Shown in pieces: positions 1 through 7,112 of a stretch of 16,157 bases of DNA; the first letter of the stretch is position 1, and each line of letters opens with the position of its first letter. A model generated the notes under the pieces. It was not told where the DNA came from. It did not search any database and saw only the letters and a list, made by a program, of their open reading frames with translations. Source of the DNA: Synergistaceae bacterium. Its GTDB lineage: Bacteria; Synergistota; Synergistia; Synergistales; Aminobacteriaceae. The stretch covers positions 1 to 16,157 of the forward strand of contig JAISSA010000050.1 in NCBI GenBank assembly GCA_031273365.1, read 5' to 3'. The translations under genes were made by a program, and so were the position numbers.

Positions 1-306
1 GCCCTCGGCGGCAAATATGACGCGATTATCGCCCTTGGCGCGGTTATCCGGGGCGATACGCCGCATTTCGAGTACGTATCCGCGGAAATGTCCAAGGGGC
101 TGGCGTGTGTCGGTATGGAGCAGCGCGTTCCCATCCTTTTCGGCGTTCTGACCTGCGACACGCTGGAGCAGGCCCTGCTCCGCGCGGGAAGCAAGGCGGG
201 AAACAAGGGAGTGGACTGCGCGTATGCCGCCATCGAAATGGCCAACCTTTTGAAGAACATTCGCCTGGGGACGAAAGGCGATCCGGAGGGGAAGGGCGAT
301 GCTTGA
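1..306 (+). CDS. ribH: 6,7-dimethyl-8-ribityllumazine synthase (RibH), C-terminal part
   Basis: The frame is open from base 1, so the N-terminus lies outside the window; 101 residues are visible. Lumazine synthase condenses 5-amino-6-ribitylamino-uracil with 3,4-dihydroxy-2-butanone 4-phosphate in the penultimate step of riboflavin synthesis, as a cytosolic icosahedral or pentameric assembly. The visible part carries family landmarks: GAVIRGDTPHFEYV, which includes the active-site His and the substrate/phosphate-binding region, then PILFGVLT, then EQALLRAG followed by NKG. The C-terminus runs a little past the usual end (GTKGDPEGKGDA), an unremarkable charged tail. The stop codon lies inside the start of serS (8-nt overlap), which suggests co-transcription and translational coupling. 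Identification is firm; only completeness is limited. Confidence 0.95.
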   Translation, partial: ALGGKYDAIIALGAVIRGDTPHFEYVSAEMSKGLACVGMEQRVPILFGVLTCDTLEQALLRAGSKAGNKGVDCAYAAIEMANLLKNIRLGTKGDPEGKGDA

Positions 307-1570
307 CCTCAAATGGATTCTGGCGAACCGGGAAGAGGTTGCCGCCTGCCTTAAAAACAGAAAACATGACTTCGACCTTCAGGTTCTGGTCGACCTGGAC
401 GAGGAGCGACGGAGGCTGATCGCCGAGACCGAGGACCTGAAGGCCCGGCGCAACGAGGGGTCCAGAAAGGTCGGGGAGGCCAGGCGGACGGGGGCCAACG
501 CCGATGCCCTGATGGAGGAAATCCGCGCGTGGGGCGACCGGGCGAAGGAGATCGACGGGAAGCTGGCCGAGGTCGAGGCCAAAGTGGAGGACCTGCTTTT
601 GGGAATGCCCAACAGAGTCCACGAGACGACCCCGGTGGGCGAGGACGAAAAAGACAACCCCACGGTGCGCGTCTGGGGCGAGCCGGGGAAATTTTCCTTC
701 GAACCCAAAGCGCACTGGGACCTGGGCGAGGCGCTGGGCATAATGGATTTCGAGAAGGGCGCTCTGCTGGCTCAGAGCCGCTTTACCGTGTTACGGGGAA
801 CGGGCTCCCGCATGGAACGCGCGCTGATCGCGTTCATGCTGGACCTGCACACGACGCAGCACGGCTACACGGAGATGGAGCCGCCCTTCATGGTCGCCTC
901 GAAGATTCTGCGCGGAACGGGGCAGCTTCCCAAATTCGCGGAGGACCTCTATAAAATCGAGGGAGAGGACCTGTGGCTGATCCCGACGGCGGAGGTCCCC
1001 CTGACCAACATGCACCACGGTGAAATTTTAGAGGAAAAGGACCTTCCGAAACACTACACGGCCTATACGCCCTGCTTCCGCAGGGAGGCCGGGGCCTACG
1101 GGCGCGACGTGCGCGGCATGTTGCGCCAGCATCAGTTCGACAAGGTCGAGCTGGTGAAACTTTGCAGGCCGGAGACGAGCGACGACGAGCTGGAGAAACT
1201 GACGGCCAACGCCGAGCGGGTGCTGCAGCTTCTGGAACTGCCCTACCGGGTGGTGGCGCTTTGCACGGGAGACATCGGATTCGGGTCCGTGAAGACGTAT
1301 GACCTCGAGGTCTGGCTGCCGTCCCAGAACAAATATCGCGAGATAAGCTCCTGCAGCAACTGCGAGGATTTTCAGGCGCGGCGCATGAACACGCGCTATC
1401 GCCCCGCGGACGGCGGAAAGCCCCGTTTCGTTCACACGCTGAACGGCTCGGGCATCGCCGTCGGTCGTACCCTCATCGCCATCATGGAAAATTATCAGCG
1501 CGAGGACGGCAGCATCGTCGTTCCCGCCGCGCTGAGACCCTATATGAATGGACTGACCGAGATCAGATAA
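299..1570 (+). CDS. serS: Serine-tRNA ligase
   Basis: Class II aminoacyl-tRNA synthetase that charges tRNA-Ser (and tRNA-Sec where present) in the cytosol. It has 423 residues, the normal length. Residues 1 to about 105 form the long antiparallel coiled-coil arm, rich in Glu, Arg and Lys (DLDEERRRLIAETEDLKARR), that grips the long variable arm of tRNA-Ser. The catalytic core follows, with TxE-type serine-binding residues in LIPTAEVPLTN, motif 2 in FRREAGAYGRDVRGMLRQHQ near residue 260, and motif 3 in GSGIAVGRTLIAIMENYQ near residue 383. The ATG at 299 is supported by the typical MLDLKWIL opening and by overlap with the ribH stop. Nothing catalytic looks missing. Confidence 0.97.
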   Translation: MLDLKWILANREEVAACLKNRKHDFDLQVLVDLDEERRRLIAETEDLKARRNEGSRKVGEARRTGANADALMEEIRAWGDRAKEIDGKLAEVEAKVEDLLLGMPNRVHETTPVGEDEKDNPTVRVWGEPGKFSFEPKAHWDLGEALGIMDFEKGALLAQSRFTVLRGTGSRMERALIAFMLDLHTTQHGYTEMEPPFMVASKILRGTGQLPKFAEDLYKIEGEDLWLIPTAEVPLTNMHHGEILEEKDLPKHYTAYTPCFRREAGAYGRDVRGMLRQHQFDKVELVKLCRPETSDDELEKLTANAERVLQLLELPYRVVALCTGDIGFGSVKTYDLEVWLPSQNKYREISSCSNCEDFQARRMNTRYRPADGGKPRFVHTLNGSGIAVGRTLIAIMENYQREDGSIVVPAALRPYMNGLTEIR

Positions 1571-1625
1571 ATTTGGGTTTTATTGCCAATGCCTATAACT
1601 TAAAGGAAGAAAAAATTAACGGGGT

Positions 1626-1668
1626 CAGGGGACCGAGTCCCCTGCGGGGTACGGGGCGGAGCCCCGTG
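1626..1668. repeat. Paired GC-rich hairpins, REP-like or terminator
   Basis: Two perfect short stem-loops lie back to back. The first pairs CAGGGGAC (1626-1633) with GTCCCCTG (1637-1644) around a 3-nt loop. The second pairs ACGGGGC (1651-1657) with GCCCCGT (1661-1667) around GGA. Both loops are three purine-rich bases next to G-runs, so the two halves look like copies of one unit. A short GGTTTTGG follows, weak for an intrinsic terminator. It could be the serS terminator or a dispersed REP-like palindrome; one copy in one window cannot decide. Confidence 0.6.
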
Positions 1669-1676
1669 GTTTTGGT

Positions 1677-1712
1677 GCTTAAGTTGCTTAAGTTGCTTAA
1701 GTTGCTGACATT
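1677..1712. repeat. 9-bp tandem array (GCTTAAGTT)
   Basis: Three perfect head-to-tail copies of GCTTAAGTT occupy 1677-1703, and a degenerate fourth copy (GCTGACATT) occupies 1704-1712. The array is AT-rich in GC-rich surroundings and follows directly after the paired hairpins. A slippage-type origin is likely. Other 9-bp arrays occur in the window, in ispDF and at 14962-14979. Confidence 0.85.
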
Positions 1713-1760
1713 GGTTTTATCACCGTTGTTGAGATTTGAGGCTGGAGGTGTCGTGCTCCT

Positions 1761-3500
1761 GTGATCGTTTCCTACAGTCCGGGAACAGTATGGGGTTGTG
1801 TGGTTGCCGCCGCCCTTTGCGTCGTGGTTCAGTTTCTGACGAAGAGGTTCCTCGACGTCCGTCAGTATGATTATCTGCGTGATCTTCTTCTGATGGGGGC
1901 GTGGATGCTGCTGGCGATATGGTTTGGGTCGCCCATGTCCCGATTCGTCGTCGCCGCGGCCATTTTCGCGGGGCTTTTCGGTCTGGCGGAGGACCTGTGG
2001 GCCGGGCGGGTGTGGCGGTGGGGGTATTTTCTCATCGGCCTTTTCTGCGCCCTGCCGGGTCCGTCCATCAGTTTCATCAACTTTGTCGAGGGCGAGTATC
2101 TCTATCTCACGCCTCTGATGTCCATCGTCGTCACCTCCCTCTGGTTTGCGGTTTTTCCCCTTGTCGTGCAGCAACTGGACGGCATACCCGGGCTGGCGGG
2201 CCATATTCTGGCGGTGACGTTTTCCCTGATGCTGATATCCGTGGCGCTTGCCGTCCACGGGATGCAGGACGCCTTTTTCATGTCCTTTACGGGACTGCTC
2301 CTCCTCGGGGCGTTCTGGAGCCGGTTCAACAACCTGTATCGTCAGGCGGGCAGGTCCATGTCGGCGTTTTGGGGGACTCTGGCGGCGGGGACGGCGATCC
2401 TGGGCGTCAGCAAGGGGATCGTCTTCGGTTCCCTGTTTTTTCTGTCCCTCGGGTTGTACGCCATTCCTCTGGCGGAGGGGTCCCTGCACCTGGTCAGCCT
2501 CGTGCTGACGGACACCTCGCACGGCACGGAACGGCTTTACCGCAGACTGATCCGGCACGGCTGGGACCATCCCGACGCCGTGCGCCTGATCGCCTGGCTG
2601 TGCGCTTTTCTGGGCATTCTGGCGGCTTTGTCGCAATATCCCTCTTCCGGCCACGCGACCTGGGTCTGGTGGCTGGTCATGGGCATGGTCTCCCTCGTCG
2701 TTCTGATTCCTCTGTTTCTGAAATACAGGAACACGTCGCCCATGACGTACGCGAAGCCGCGCCTCTGGGGCATCCATATCGATAACGTGTCGATGAACTA
2801 CGCGCTTTCGAGGGCCAGAGGAATGATTTTGTCCCGGGGGGGCGTGAAACTGGTGTCGACCGTCAACGCGCTGGGGATGGACATGGCGCTTCATGACCCG
2901 CAGTACCATCATATTTTGAAGTATTCGGCGCTGGTCCTTTCGGATGGAGTCGGCCTTCTGTGGGGGCTGCGTTTTCTCGGCATGCCCATACAGGAGCGGG
3001 TGACGGGCATCGATTTTGCGGAGCAGCTCTGCCGCATGGCGTCTGTGGAGGGCTGGCCGGTCTATTTTCTGGGCGCGCGCGGCGACACGGCCCGTCAGTG
3101 CGCCCGTGCCCTGGCGGCGCGCTATCCCGGACTCATCGTGGCCGGGGCCCGCAACGGGTACTTCGGCATGGAAGATCCGGCCGTGGCGCAGGATGTGGCC
3201 CGATCCGGGACCAGAATCCTGTTCGTCGCGATGGGCATCCCCCGTCAGGAAAAGTGGGTGGCCCGATGGTCAGACGCGCTGGGGGACGTTCTGGCGGTTG
3301 GGGTCGGCGGCGCCTTCGACGTTCTGTCGGGGCAGCTGAAACGCGCTCCCCGGGTTATGCAGAAGGTGGGACTCGAGTGGCTGTATCGGCTGTTTCAGGA
3401 ACCTTACCGCTGGAAGAAAGACGCGGGGCTGCTGGTCTTCGTCCTCCGTATTCTGGCGACGCGCATGGGATTCCGCGTATGGAAGGGGGACAGGGAATGA
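1761..3500 (+). CDS. Fusion of a degenerate WecA/MraY-like membrane domain with a TagA/WecG-type (GT26) glycosyltransferase
   Basis: 579 residues. Residues 1 to about 320 are hydrophobic, with roughly ten membrane segments, and follow the motif order of polyprenyl-phosphate GlcNAc-1-phosphate transferases (WecA/TagO/MraY), but the catalytic motifs are changed. IDD is AED (E77, D78). DGxDGLA is LDGIPGLAG. MGDSGS is AGRSMS, with Arg198 in place of Asp. The DHxHHR motif near residue 257 is ERLYRR. The domain is therefore probably inactive and may act as a lipid-binding or docking domain (inference). Residues from about 335 are an intact GT26 domain with T367 (STVNALGM) and D395 (SDGVG), the same 28-residue spacing as the TagA catalytic Thr/Asp, then ERVTGIDF, YFLGARGD, a GIPRQEKW motif and a basic C-terminal appendage. 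It likely transfers a sugar to a lipid-linked acceptor at the inner membrane face. The start is GTG with GGAGG 12 nt upstream. Its end overlaps the CBS gene by ATGA. Confidence 0.85.
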   Translation: MIVSYSPGTVWGCVVAAALCVVVQFLTKRFLDVRQYDYLRDLLLMGAWMLLAIWFGSPMSRFVVAAAIFAGLFGLAEDLWAGRVWRWGYFLIGLFCALPGPSISFINFVEGEYLYLTPLMSIVVTSLWFAVFPLVVQQLDGIPGLAGHILAVTFSLMLISVALAVHGMQDAFFMSFTGLLLLGAFWSRFNNLYRQAGRSMSAFWGTLAAGTAILGVSKGIVFGSLFFLSLGLYAIPLAEGSLHLVSLVLTDTSHGTERLYRRLIRHGWDHPDAVRLIAWLCAFLGILAALSQYPSSGHATWVWWLVMGMVSLVVLIPLFLKYRNTSPMTYAKPRLWGIHIDNVSMNYALSRARGMILSRGGVKLVSTVNALGMDMALHDPQYHHILKYSALVLSDGVGLLWGLRFLGMPIQERVTGIDFAEQLCRMASVEGWPVYFLGARGDTARQCARALAARYPGLIVAGARNGYFGMEDPAVAQDVARSGTRILFVAMGIPRQEKWVARWSDALGDVLAVGVGGAFDVLSGQLKRAPRVMQKVGLEWLYRLFQEPYRWKKDAGLLVFVLRILATRMGFRVWKGDRE

Positions 3501-3964
3501 AGGTCACGACGGTTGGAGATCTTATGGACCACGACCTGACGGCGGTAATGGAGGACAGCACCATCAATGAAGCCATCGACATTTTTTATCGTCACAACAT
3601 CTCGGGGCTGCCGGTCGTCCGCTCCGACTGGAGGCTCGTCGGATTTCTGGCGGAGACGGATATCCTGCGCGCCGCGACCCCTTCTTACCTGGAGGTGCTG
3701 ACCCACAGCACCTTCCTGAGCGGAGAAGAGGAGGAATTCGTGCGTCAGCTGAAAAACCTGGGGCATCTGTCCGTTCGGGACTACATGTCGAAACTGCCGA
3801 TGTTCGTCGAATCCCACGTGAGCCTGATGTCCGTCGCGGACCTGATGATACGCAAACATTTCCGCCGCCTCCCCGTGGTGGAGGACGGACTTCTGGTGGG
3901 CGTCATCGACCGCAGGATGCTCTGGAATTTCATGATCGAGGGGTACTATCGCGATGTCGAGTGA
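3497..3964 (+). CDS. CBS-domain pair protein
   Basis: 155 residues made of two CBS domains, about residues 5-65 (VGDLMDHDLTAVMEDSTINE ... ISGLPVVRSDWRLVGFLAETDI) and 92-150 (VRDYMSKLPMFV ... FRRLPVVEDGLLVGVIDRRM), joined by an acidic linker. Such stand-alone Bateman modules usually bind adenine nucleotides or related ligands and act as sensors; no catalytic domain is present. The start ATG overlaps the stop of the upstream fusion gene by four bases, and the reading frame remains open upstream without meaning. Its last 11 bases overlap the next gene, the first of the V-type ATPase genes. This position suggests a link to ATPase or cell-envelope regulation, but that is an inference from neighbours only. 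Confidence 0.9.
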   Translation: MKVTTVGDLMDHDLTAVMEDSTINEAIDIFYRHNISGLPVVRSDWRLVGFLAETDILRAATPSYLEVLTHSTFLSGEEEEFVRQLKNLGHLSVRDYMSKLPMFVESHVSLMSVADLMIRKHFRRLPVVEDGLLVGVIDRRMLWNFMIEGYYRDVE

Positions 3965-4334
3965 TCCCGTGGATTTTTCCGACCCGCTGGTCGTCGTGGC
4001 GGGAGAGCTGGAGGCCATTCGCGAGAAACTCGCAGGGGACGCCGCGAACAGGGAAATCGAGTTTGCGCGATTCAGGAGGGAGACTCTGGAGCGCCTGAAC
4101 GCGATGTGCGATCGCACGATCGAGACGGCCCGCGCCGGGGAAGAGAACGTAAAAGCGCGCATCGCAAAAGACAGGGAGGAGATCGACGCCCGCGTCGACG
4201 CGTGGAGGGAGCGGCTCGCCCTGCGTATCGGCGACGAGGCGTTTCTCGACTCCCTTGCGGCGGACGCCGTTTCCATGCTTTTGCCGTCGAGTTTTTTATC
4301 GAGTCTTTCATCGAATGGAGGTGAGCGCTCCTGA
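3954..4334 (+). CDS. Probable V-type ATPase peripheral-stalk subunit (AhaH/NtpF, G-like)
   Basis: 126 residues, predicted to be almost entirely helical and highly charged from about residue 15 to 95, with heptad-like spacing (ELEAIREKLAG, EIEFARFRRETLERLNAM, ARIAKDREEIDARVDAWRER). This is the look of the G/H stalk partner of subunit E, and it sits where that gene occurs in bacterial V-type operons, just before subunit I. Coiled coils are low in specific sequence signal, so the assignment rests on size, composition and position. The ATG at 3954 lies inside the end of the CBS gene. The C-terminal tail is serine-rich (SSFLSSLSSNGG) and its bases carry the strong ribosome-binding site for the next gene. 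Confidence 0.7.
   Translation: MSSDPVDFSDPLVVVAGELEAIREKLAGDAANREIEFARFRRETLERLNAMCDRTIETARAGEENVKARIAKDREEIDARVDAWRERLALRIGDEAFLDSLAADAVSMLLPSSFLSSLSSNGGERS
4317..4324 (+). promoter_or_regulatory. Ribosome-binding site that points to a CTG start for subunit I
   Basis: GGAGGTGA is a perfect 8-nt complement to the 16S rRNA 3' end. It ends six bases before CTG at 4331, but 18 bases before the first ATG (4343). The CTG overlaps the TGA stop of the stalk gene (CTGA), the kind of junction seen repeatedly in this operon. Confidence 0.7.
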
Positions 4335-6253
4335 TAGAACGCATGACCCGGGTGTCCATCTGGGGAATATGCAGCAGAAAATCGACGATCATCGGTCGGC
4401 TTTACGAGCTGGGCGTTTTTCATCCCATTGAACGCAGCGGCGTCGAGCGCGGTAAAGAAACGGAAAAGACTTCGTCCGGCCACCCTCTTCTGGAGAGGCT
4501 GCGCTCGCAGCGGGGAAGGGTTCTCAGGATGATCGAGGAGCTTTCGTGGGACAGTTGGAAGCAATTGACCGATGTTTTTGTCGAGAACGTTCGCTATAAT
4601 CTCTCGAGCGACCTGGAGGCGATGATGGATGAGGTTGACAGAAGCCTCGAGCGCATTCAGTCGCGTCTGAATCGAATCAGGGAAGAGGGGAAGAGCGCGC
4701 AGGGCGATTTTCAGGAGCTGCGCAGGGCCAACTCCATACTGACGCACGCTCATGCTTTTCTGGAACAGGAGAGCTCCATTCCCCGCGGGGATGTCGCGAT
4801 CTGGCGCATCTCCCGGCAGGGGCAACATGCCGTGGCGACGAAAATTAACGGAGACCTGGATTTCCTGCCGGGCGGCCACGAGAGGCCCTGGTTTCGATAT
4901 CACTCCTTCGAGTTGAAGGATGGCTCCTCTTTTCTGGTCACCAGCGCATCGCCCGAGGTGCGGCCCGGCCTGGTCGCCGCGGTCCTCGACGCGCAGGGGA
5001 CTCCGTGGAAGTTGCCCTTTCACTACGAGGGCGCGTCTCTTGCGGACGCATCGTCGCGGATTCGTCGGCTTTTGCGCGGCCTGCCGGCGCGCATGAGGGA
5101 TCACAAAACCGAGCTGCGGGTCTTTTCCTCTCAGTGGGGCGCCAATCTGGCCGCCGTTTACATGCTGTTGGACGAACGTCTGGAGCAGCTTCTGATGGAG
5201 GTGTCCGCCGAGGAGAACGAAGAATTTTTTACCCTCGAGGGATGGATTCCGGAAAACGATCTGGCGCGCACGGAGGCGGTTCTGAAGGAGGATTTGGGCG
5301 ACGCCGTCCTGCTGCGCTCCCGGGAGGCGCGGGGCGACGTCGACGGCCCGATTCCCACGGCGCTTCGAAACCGGGCCCTGTTCCGGCCCTTCGAGCTGTT
5401 TTTAAAGTTCCTGCGCGTCCCCGACTACAACGCTTACGATCCTACGACCCTGATCGGCGTGTTTTTCCCCTTTTTTGCCGGATGCATGATCGGCGACATC
5501 GGTTATGGCGTCCTCGTTCTGTGGCTGGGCTGGTATCTGAAACAGAAACGCTCGGAGGTCCCGCACGATATCGGCGTCATTCTGATCTTCATGGCGTTTT
5601 GGAGCGTCGTGTGGGGCGCCCTGTACGGGGAGGTTTTCGGGGACATCGGCCATCGCGTTTTGCAGATGGAGCCCATTTGGGTGGATCGGGCGCACGCCGT
5701 CCTTCCCGTCATGGTCTTCAGCATCGTTCTGGGGACGGCGCACGTCCTTCTGGGGCTTTTCATCGGCATGGTTCAGGGAATTCGAAATCGACATCGCCAC
5801 CTGTGGATGGAGCGCGCGGGAACCCTGCTTTTCATCCTGAGCCTGGTCTCGGCCCTGACTCTCCTGCGTCTGCAACTGCCTTCCTCGTTTTTTTCCGTCC
5901 CGATCGTCATGCTCGTCTTTGCCCTCACCTTCCTCATATGGGGGGGAGGCGTGGGGGGACTCGTCGAATCTTTGGGGACGGTCGGCAACATCATCAGTTA
6001 CGTCCGTCTGGCGGCCATCGGACTTTCGTCCGCCATGCTGGCGATGGTCGCCAGCATGTGCGTCGACATTTTCGGGGTATCCATACTGGGGCTTTTTATG
6101 GCGTTTTCCATTCATCTTCTGAACTTCGTGCTGGCCATAGGAGGGTCCGGCCTGCATTCGGCCCGGCTTCATTACGTGGAATTCATGGGGAAATTTTACG
6201 AGAACGGTACGCTTGCGTATAAACCGTTCGCAAAAAGGAGGAAAATCGGATAA
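4331..6253 (+). CDS. ntpI: V-type ATPase subunit I (a-subunit homologue)
   Basis: Membrane stator subunit that forms the ion half-channels against the proteolipid ring. From CTG 4331 it has 640 residues (636 from ATG 4343), normal for the family. The N-terminal half is soluble with long charged helices (residues about 45-130). The C-terminal half has about seven hydrophobic segments, starting at PTTLIGVFFPFFAGCMIGDI. The functionally essential arginine is visible in ISYVRLAAIGLSSAMLA, matching the SYVRL motif of a-subunits. The end LHSARLHYVEFMGKFYENG is a typical signature. I prefer the CTG start because the strong GGAGGTGA site is well placed for it and the reading LIERMTRVSIWG fits the usual family opening. 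The TAA stop shares one base with the ATG of subunit K. Confidence 0.93.
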   Translation: MIERMTRVSIWGICSRKSTIIGRLYELGVFHPIERSGVERGKETEKTSSGHPLLERLRSQRGRVLRMIEELSWDSWKQLTDVFVENVRYNLSSDLEAMMDEVDRSLERIQSRLNRIREEGKSAQGDFQELRRANSILTHAHAFLEQESSIPRGDVAIWRISRQGQHAVATKINGDLDFLPGGHERPWFRYHSFELKDGSSFLVTSASPEVRPGLVAAVLDAQGTPWKLPFHYEGASLADASSRIRRLLRGLPARMRDHKTELRVFSSQWGANLAAVYMLLDERLEQLLMEVSAEENEEFFTLEGWIPENDLARTEAVLKEDLGDAVLLRSREARGDVDGPIPTALRNRALFRPFELFLKFLRVPDYNAYDPTTLIGVFFPFFAGCMIGDIGYGVLVLWLGWYLKQKRSEVPHDIGVILIFMAFWSVVWGALYGEVFGDIGHRVLQMEPIWVDRAHAVLPVMVFSIVLGTAHVLLGLFIGMVQGIRNRHRHLWMERAGTLLFILSLVSALTLLRLQLPSSFFSVPIVMLVFALTFLIWGGGVGGLVESLGTVGNIISYVRLAAIGLSSAMLAMVASMCVDIFGVSILGLFMAFSIHLLNFVLAIGGSGLHSARLHYVEFMGKFYENGTLAYKPFAKRRKIG

Positions 6254-6474
6254 TGAACGAGAGAGCAATCATGGCGCTGGCTGCGGCACTGGCCGTCGCT
6301 CTGCCCGCGCTGGCGACGGCCTACGCCCAGGCCCGCATCGGCAGCGCCGGGGCGGCGACGGTCGCGGAGAAACCGGAGACGTCGATGACGATCATTGTTC
6401 TGGAGGCGATTCCGGAGACGATGGTGGTTCTGGGCTTCGTCGTCGCCATCATGATCATTCAGAAAATAACTTAA
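6253..6474 (+). CDS. ntpK: V-type ATPase subunit K (proteolipid / c-subunit)
   Basis: 73 residues forming a two-helix hairpin (about 5-25 and 45-70) with the loop AEKPET. This is the short single-hairpin form, not the duplicated 16-kDa form. The ion-binding carboxylate is E55 in AIPETMVVLGFVVA, matching the LPETQ(A)IYGLLxAF motif of V/A-type proteolipids. Q26 falls at the position of the helix-1 Gln that ligates Na+ in Na+-translocating c-rings, and T56 follows E55 as Ser or Thr does there; this suggests but does not prove Na+ specificity. A strong AAGGAGG at 6235-6241 precedes the start by 11 bases, fitting the high copy number of c-subunits. It overlaps the subunit I stop by one base. Confidence 0.92.
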   Translation: MNERAIMALAAALAVALPALATAYAQARIGSAGAATVAEKPETSMTIIVLEAIPETMVVLGFVVAIMIIQKIT

Positions 6475-6479
6475 GGCCC

Positions 6480-7112
6480 ATGGCTCGGAGCGCCGCGGAA
6501 GAGCGGGATCTGTCCGGGTTCAGGGAGGCGCTGACGGCGCAGCACATGGAGCGCAGCCTGGCCCTGAAGCGCGCCGTGGACGAGCAGATCGCGGACATGA
6601 TCATGGCGCGTCGTCTGGAGGTGGAGGGCATCGTCCATCGCCTGCGATGCGCCTCCAAAGCCGGACTGAGCGAGGGATTGAGCGCCAATCGGCGCCATGG
6701 AGAACTCCGAATGAGGTCCTGCAGGGCCGAACTGCGAAACGAATTTGTCGAGCTTCTGGAAAACCGGATCGCCGGGCGCTTGAAGGCGTTGCGTTCAACC
6801 CGCGAATACGGGAAAACGATGGAGGCTTTGGCGGAGGAGGCGTCGGAGGGCCTTTCTCCGCCGTTTGTCGCGCTTGTGGAAAAGGGCGACGCCGCTTTCC
6901 TGAGGGCGCGCGGAGATATCCGCGAACTCCGGGAGGAGCTGCGGGACGCCTGGGGCGGCCTTGTCCTCATCGAGGCGGATAAAAAAATGGGAAGGCTGGT
7001 CGACAACACCTTCCGCACGCGCTGGAGACGCCTTTACCCCTTTTTTTCCGGCTTTTCCGGAAAGCTCCGCGAACACCTGGACGCGGTGCTGAGCGTGCCC
7101 CTCGATGCATGA
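6480..7112 (+). CDS. ntpE: V-type ATPase subunit E (peripheral stalk)
   Basis: 210 residues. The N-terminal half is a long charged helix (AEERDLSGFREALTAQHMER, then ALKRAVDEQIADM) that would pair with the G/H-like subunit. The C-terminal domain ends in GGLVLIEADKKMGRLVDNTF (about residues 160-178), close to the GG(V/L)V(L/V)...G(K/R)I.VDNTF signature of subunit E. It links the A3B3 head to subunit I as part of the stator. The start ATG at 6480 follows the subunit K stop by five bases with AAGG at 6473-6476; the frame is open upstream but that part is a shadow of subunits I and K. The stop lies within the first codons of subunit A (8-nt overlap). Confidence 0.88.
   Translation: MARSAAEERDLSGFREALTAQHMERSLALKRAVDEQIADMIMARRLEVEGIVHRLRCASKAGLSEGLSANRRHGELRMRSCRAELRNEFVELLENRIAGRLKALRSTREYGKTMEALAEEASEGLSPPFVALVEKGDAAFLRARGDIRELREELRDAWGGLVLIEADKKMGRLVDNTFRTRWRRLYPFFSGFSGKLREHLDAVLSVPLDA

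Larger units (their letters stand above)
1571..1760. other. Intergenic gap with repeats between serS and the WecA/TagA fusion gene
   Basis: This 190-nt gap separates two tightly packed gene runs. It contains two adjacent GC-rich hairpins (1626-1668) followed by a 9-bp tandem array (1677-1712), both listed separately. A GGAGG at 1744-1748 lies 12 nt before the GTG start at 1761. I see no convincing -35/-10 pair. A 63-codon reading frame spans the gap but it is simply the translation of the repeats and is not called as a gene. Confidence 0.7.

Noticed and set aside
1573..1764. 63-codon + strand frame between serS and the fusion gene
   Set aside because: It is a translation of the twin hairpins and the 9-bp array (LKLLKLLKLL), with no ribosome-binding site, and it runs into the next gene start.
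1593..2912. Long minus-strand frame (439 codons) opposite the fusion gene
   Set aside because: Low-complexity Arg/Gln/Pro/His content with no recognisable domain, and the + strand gene is well supported.
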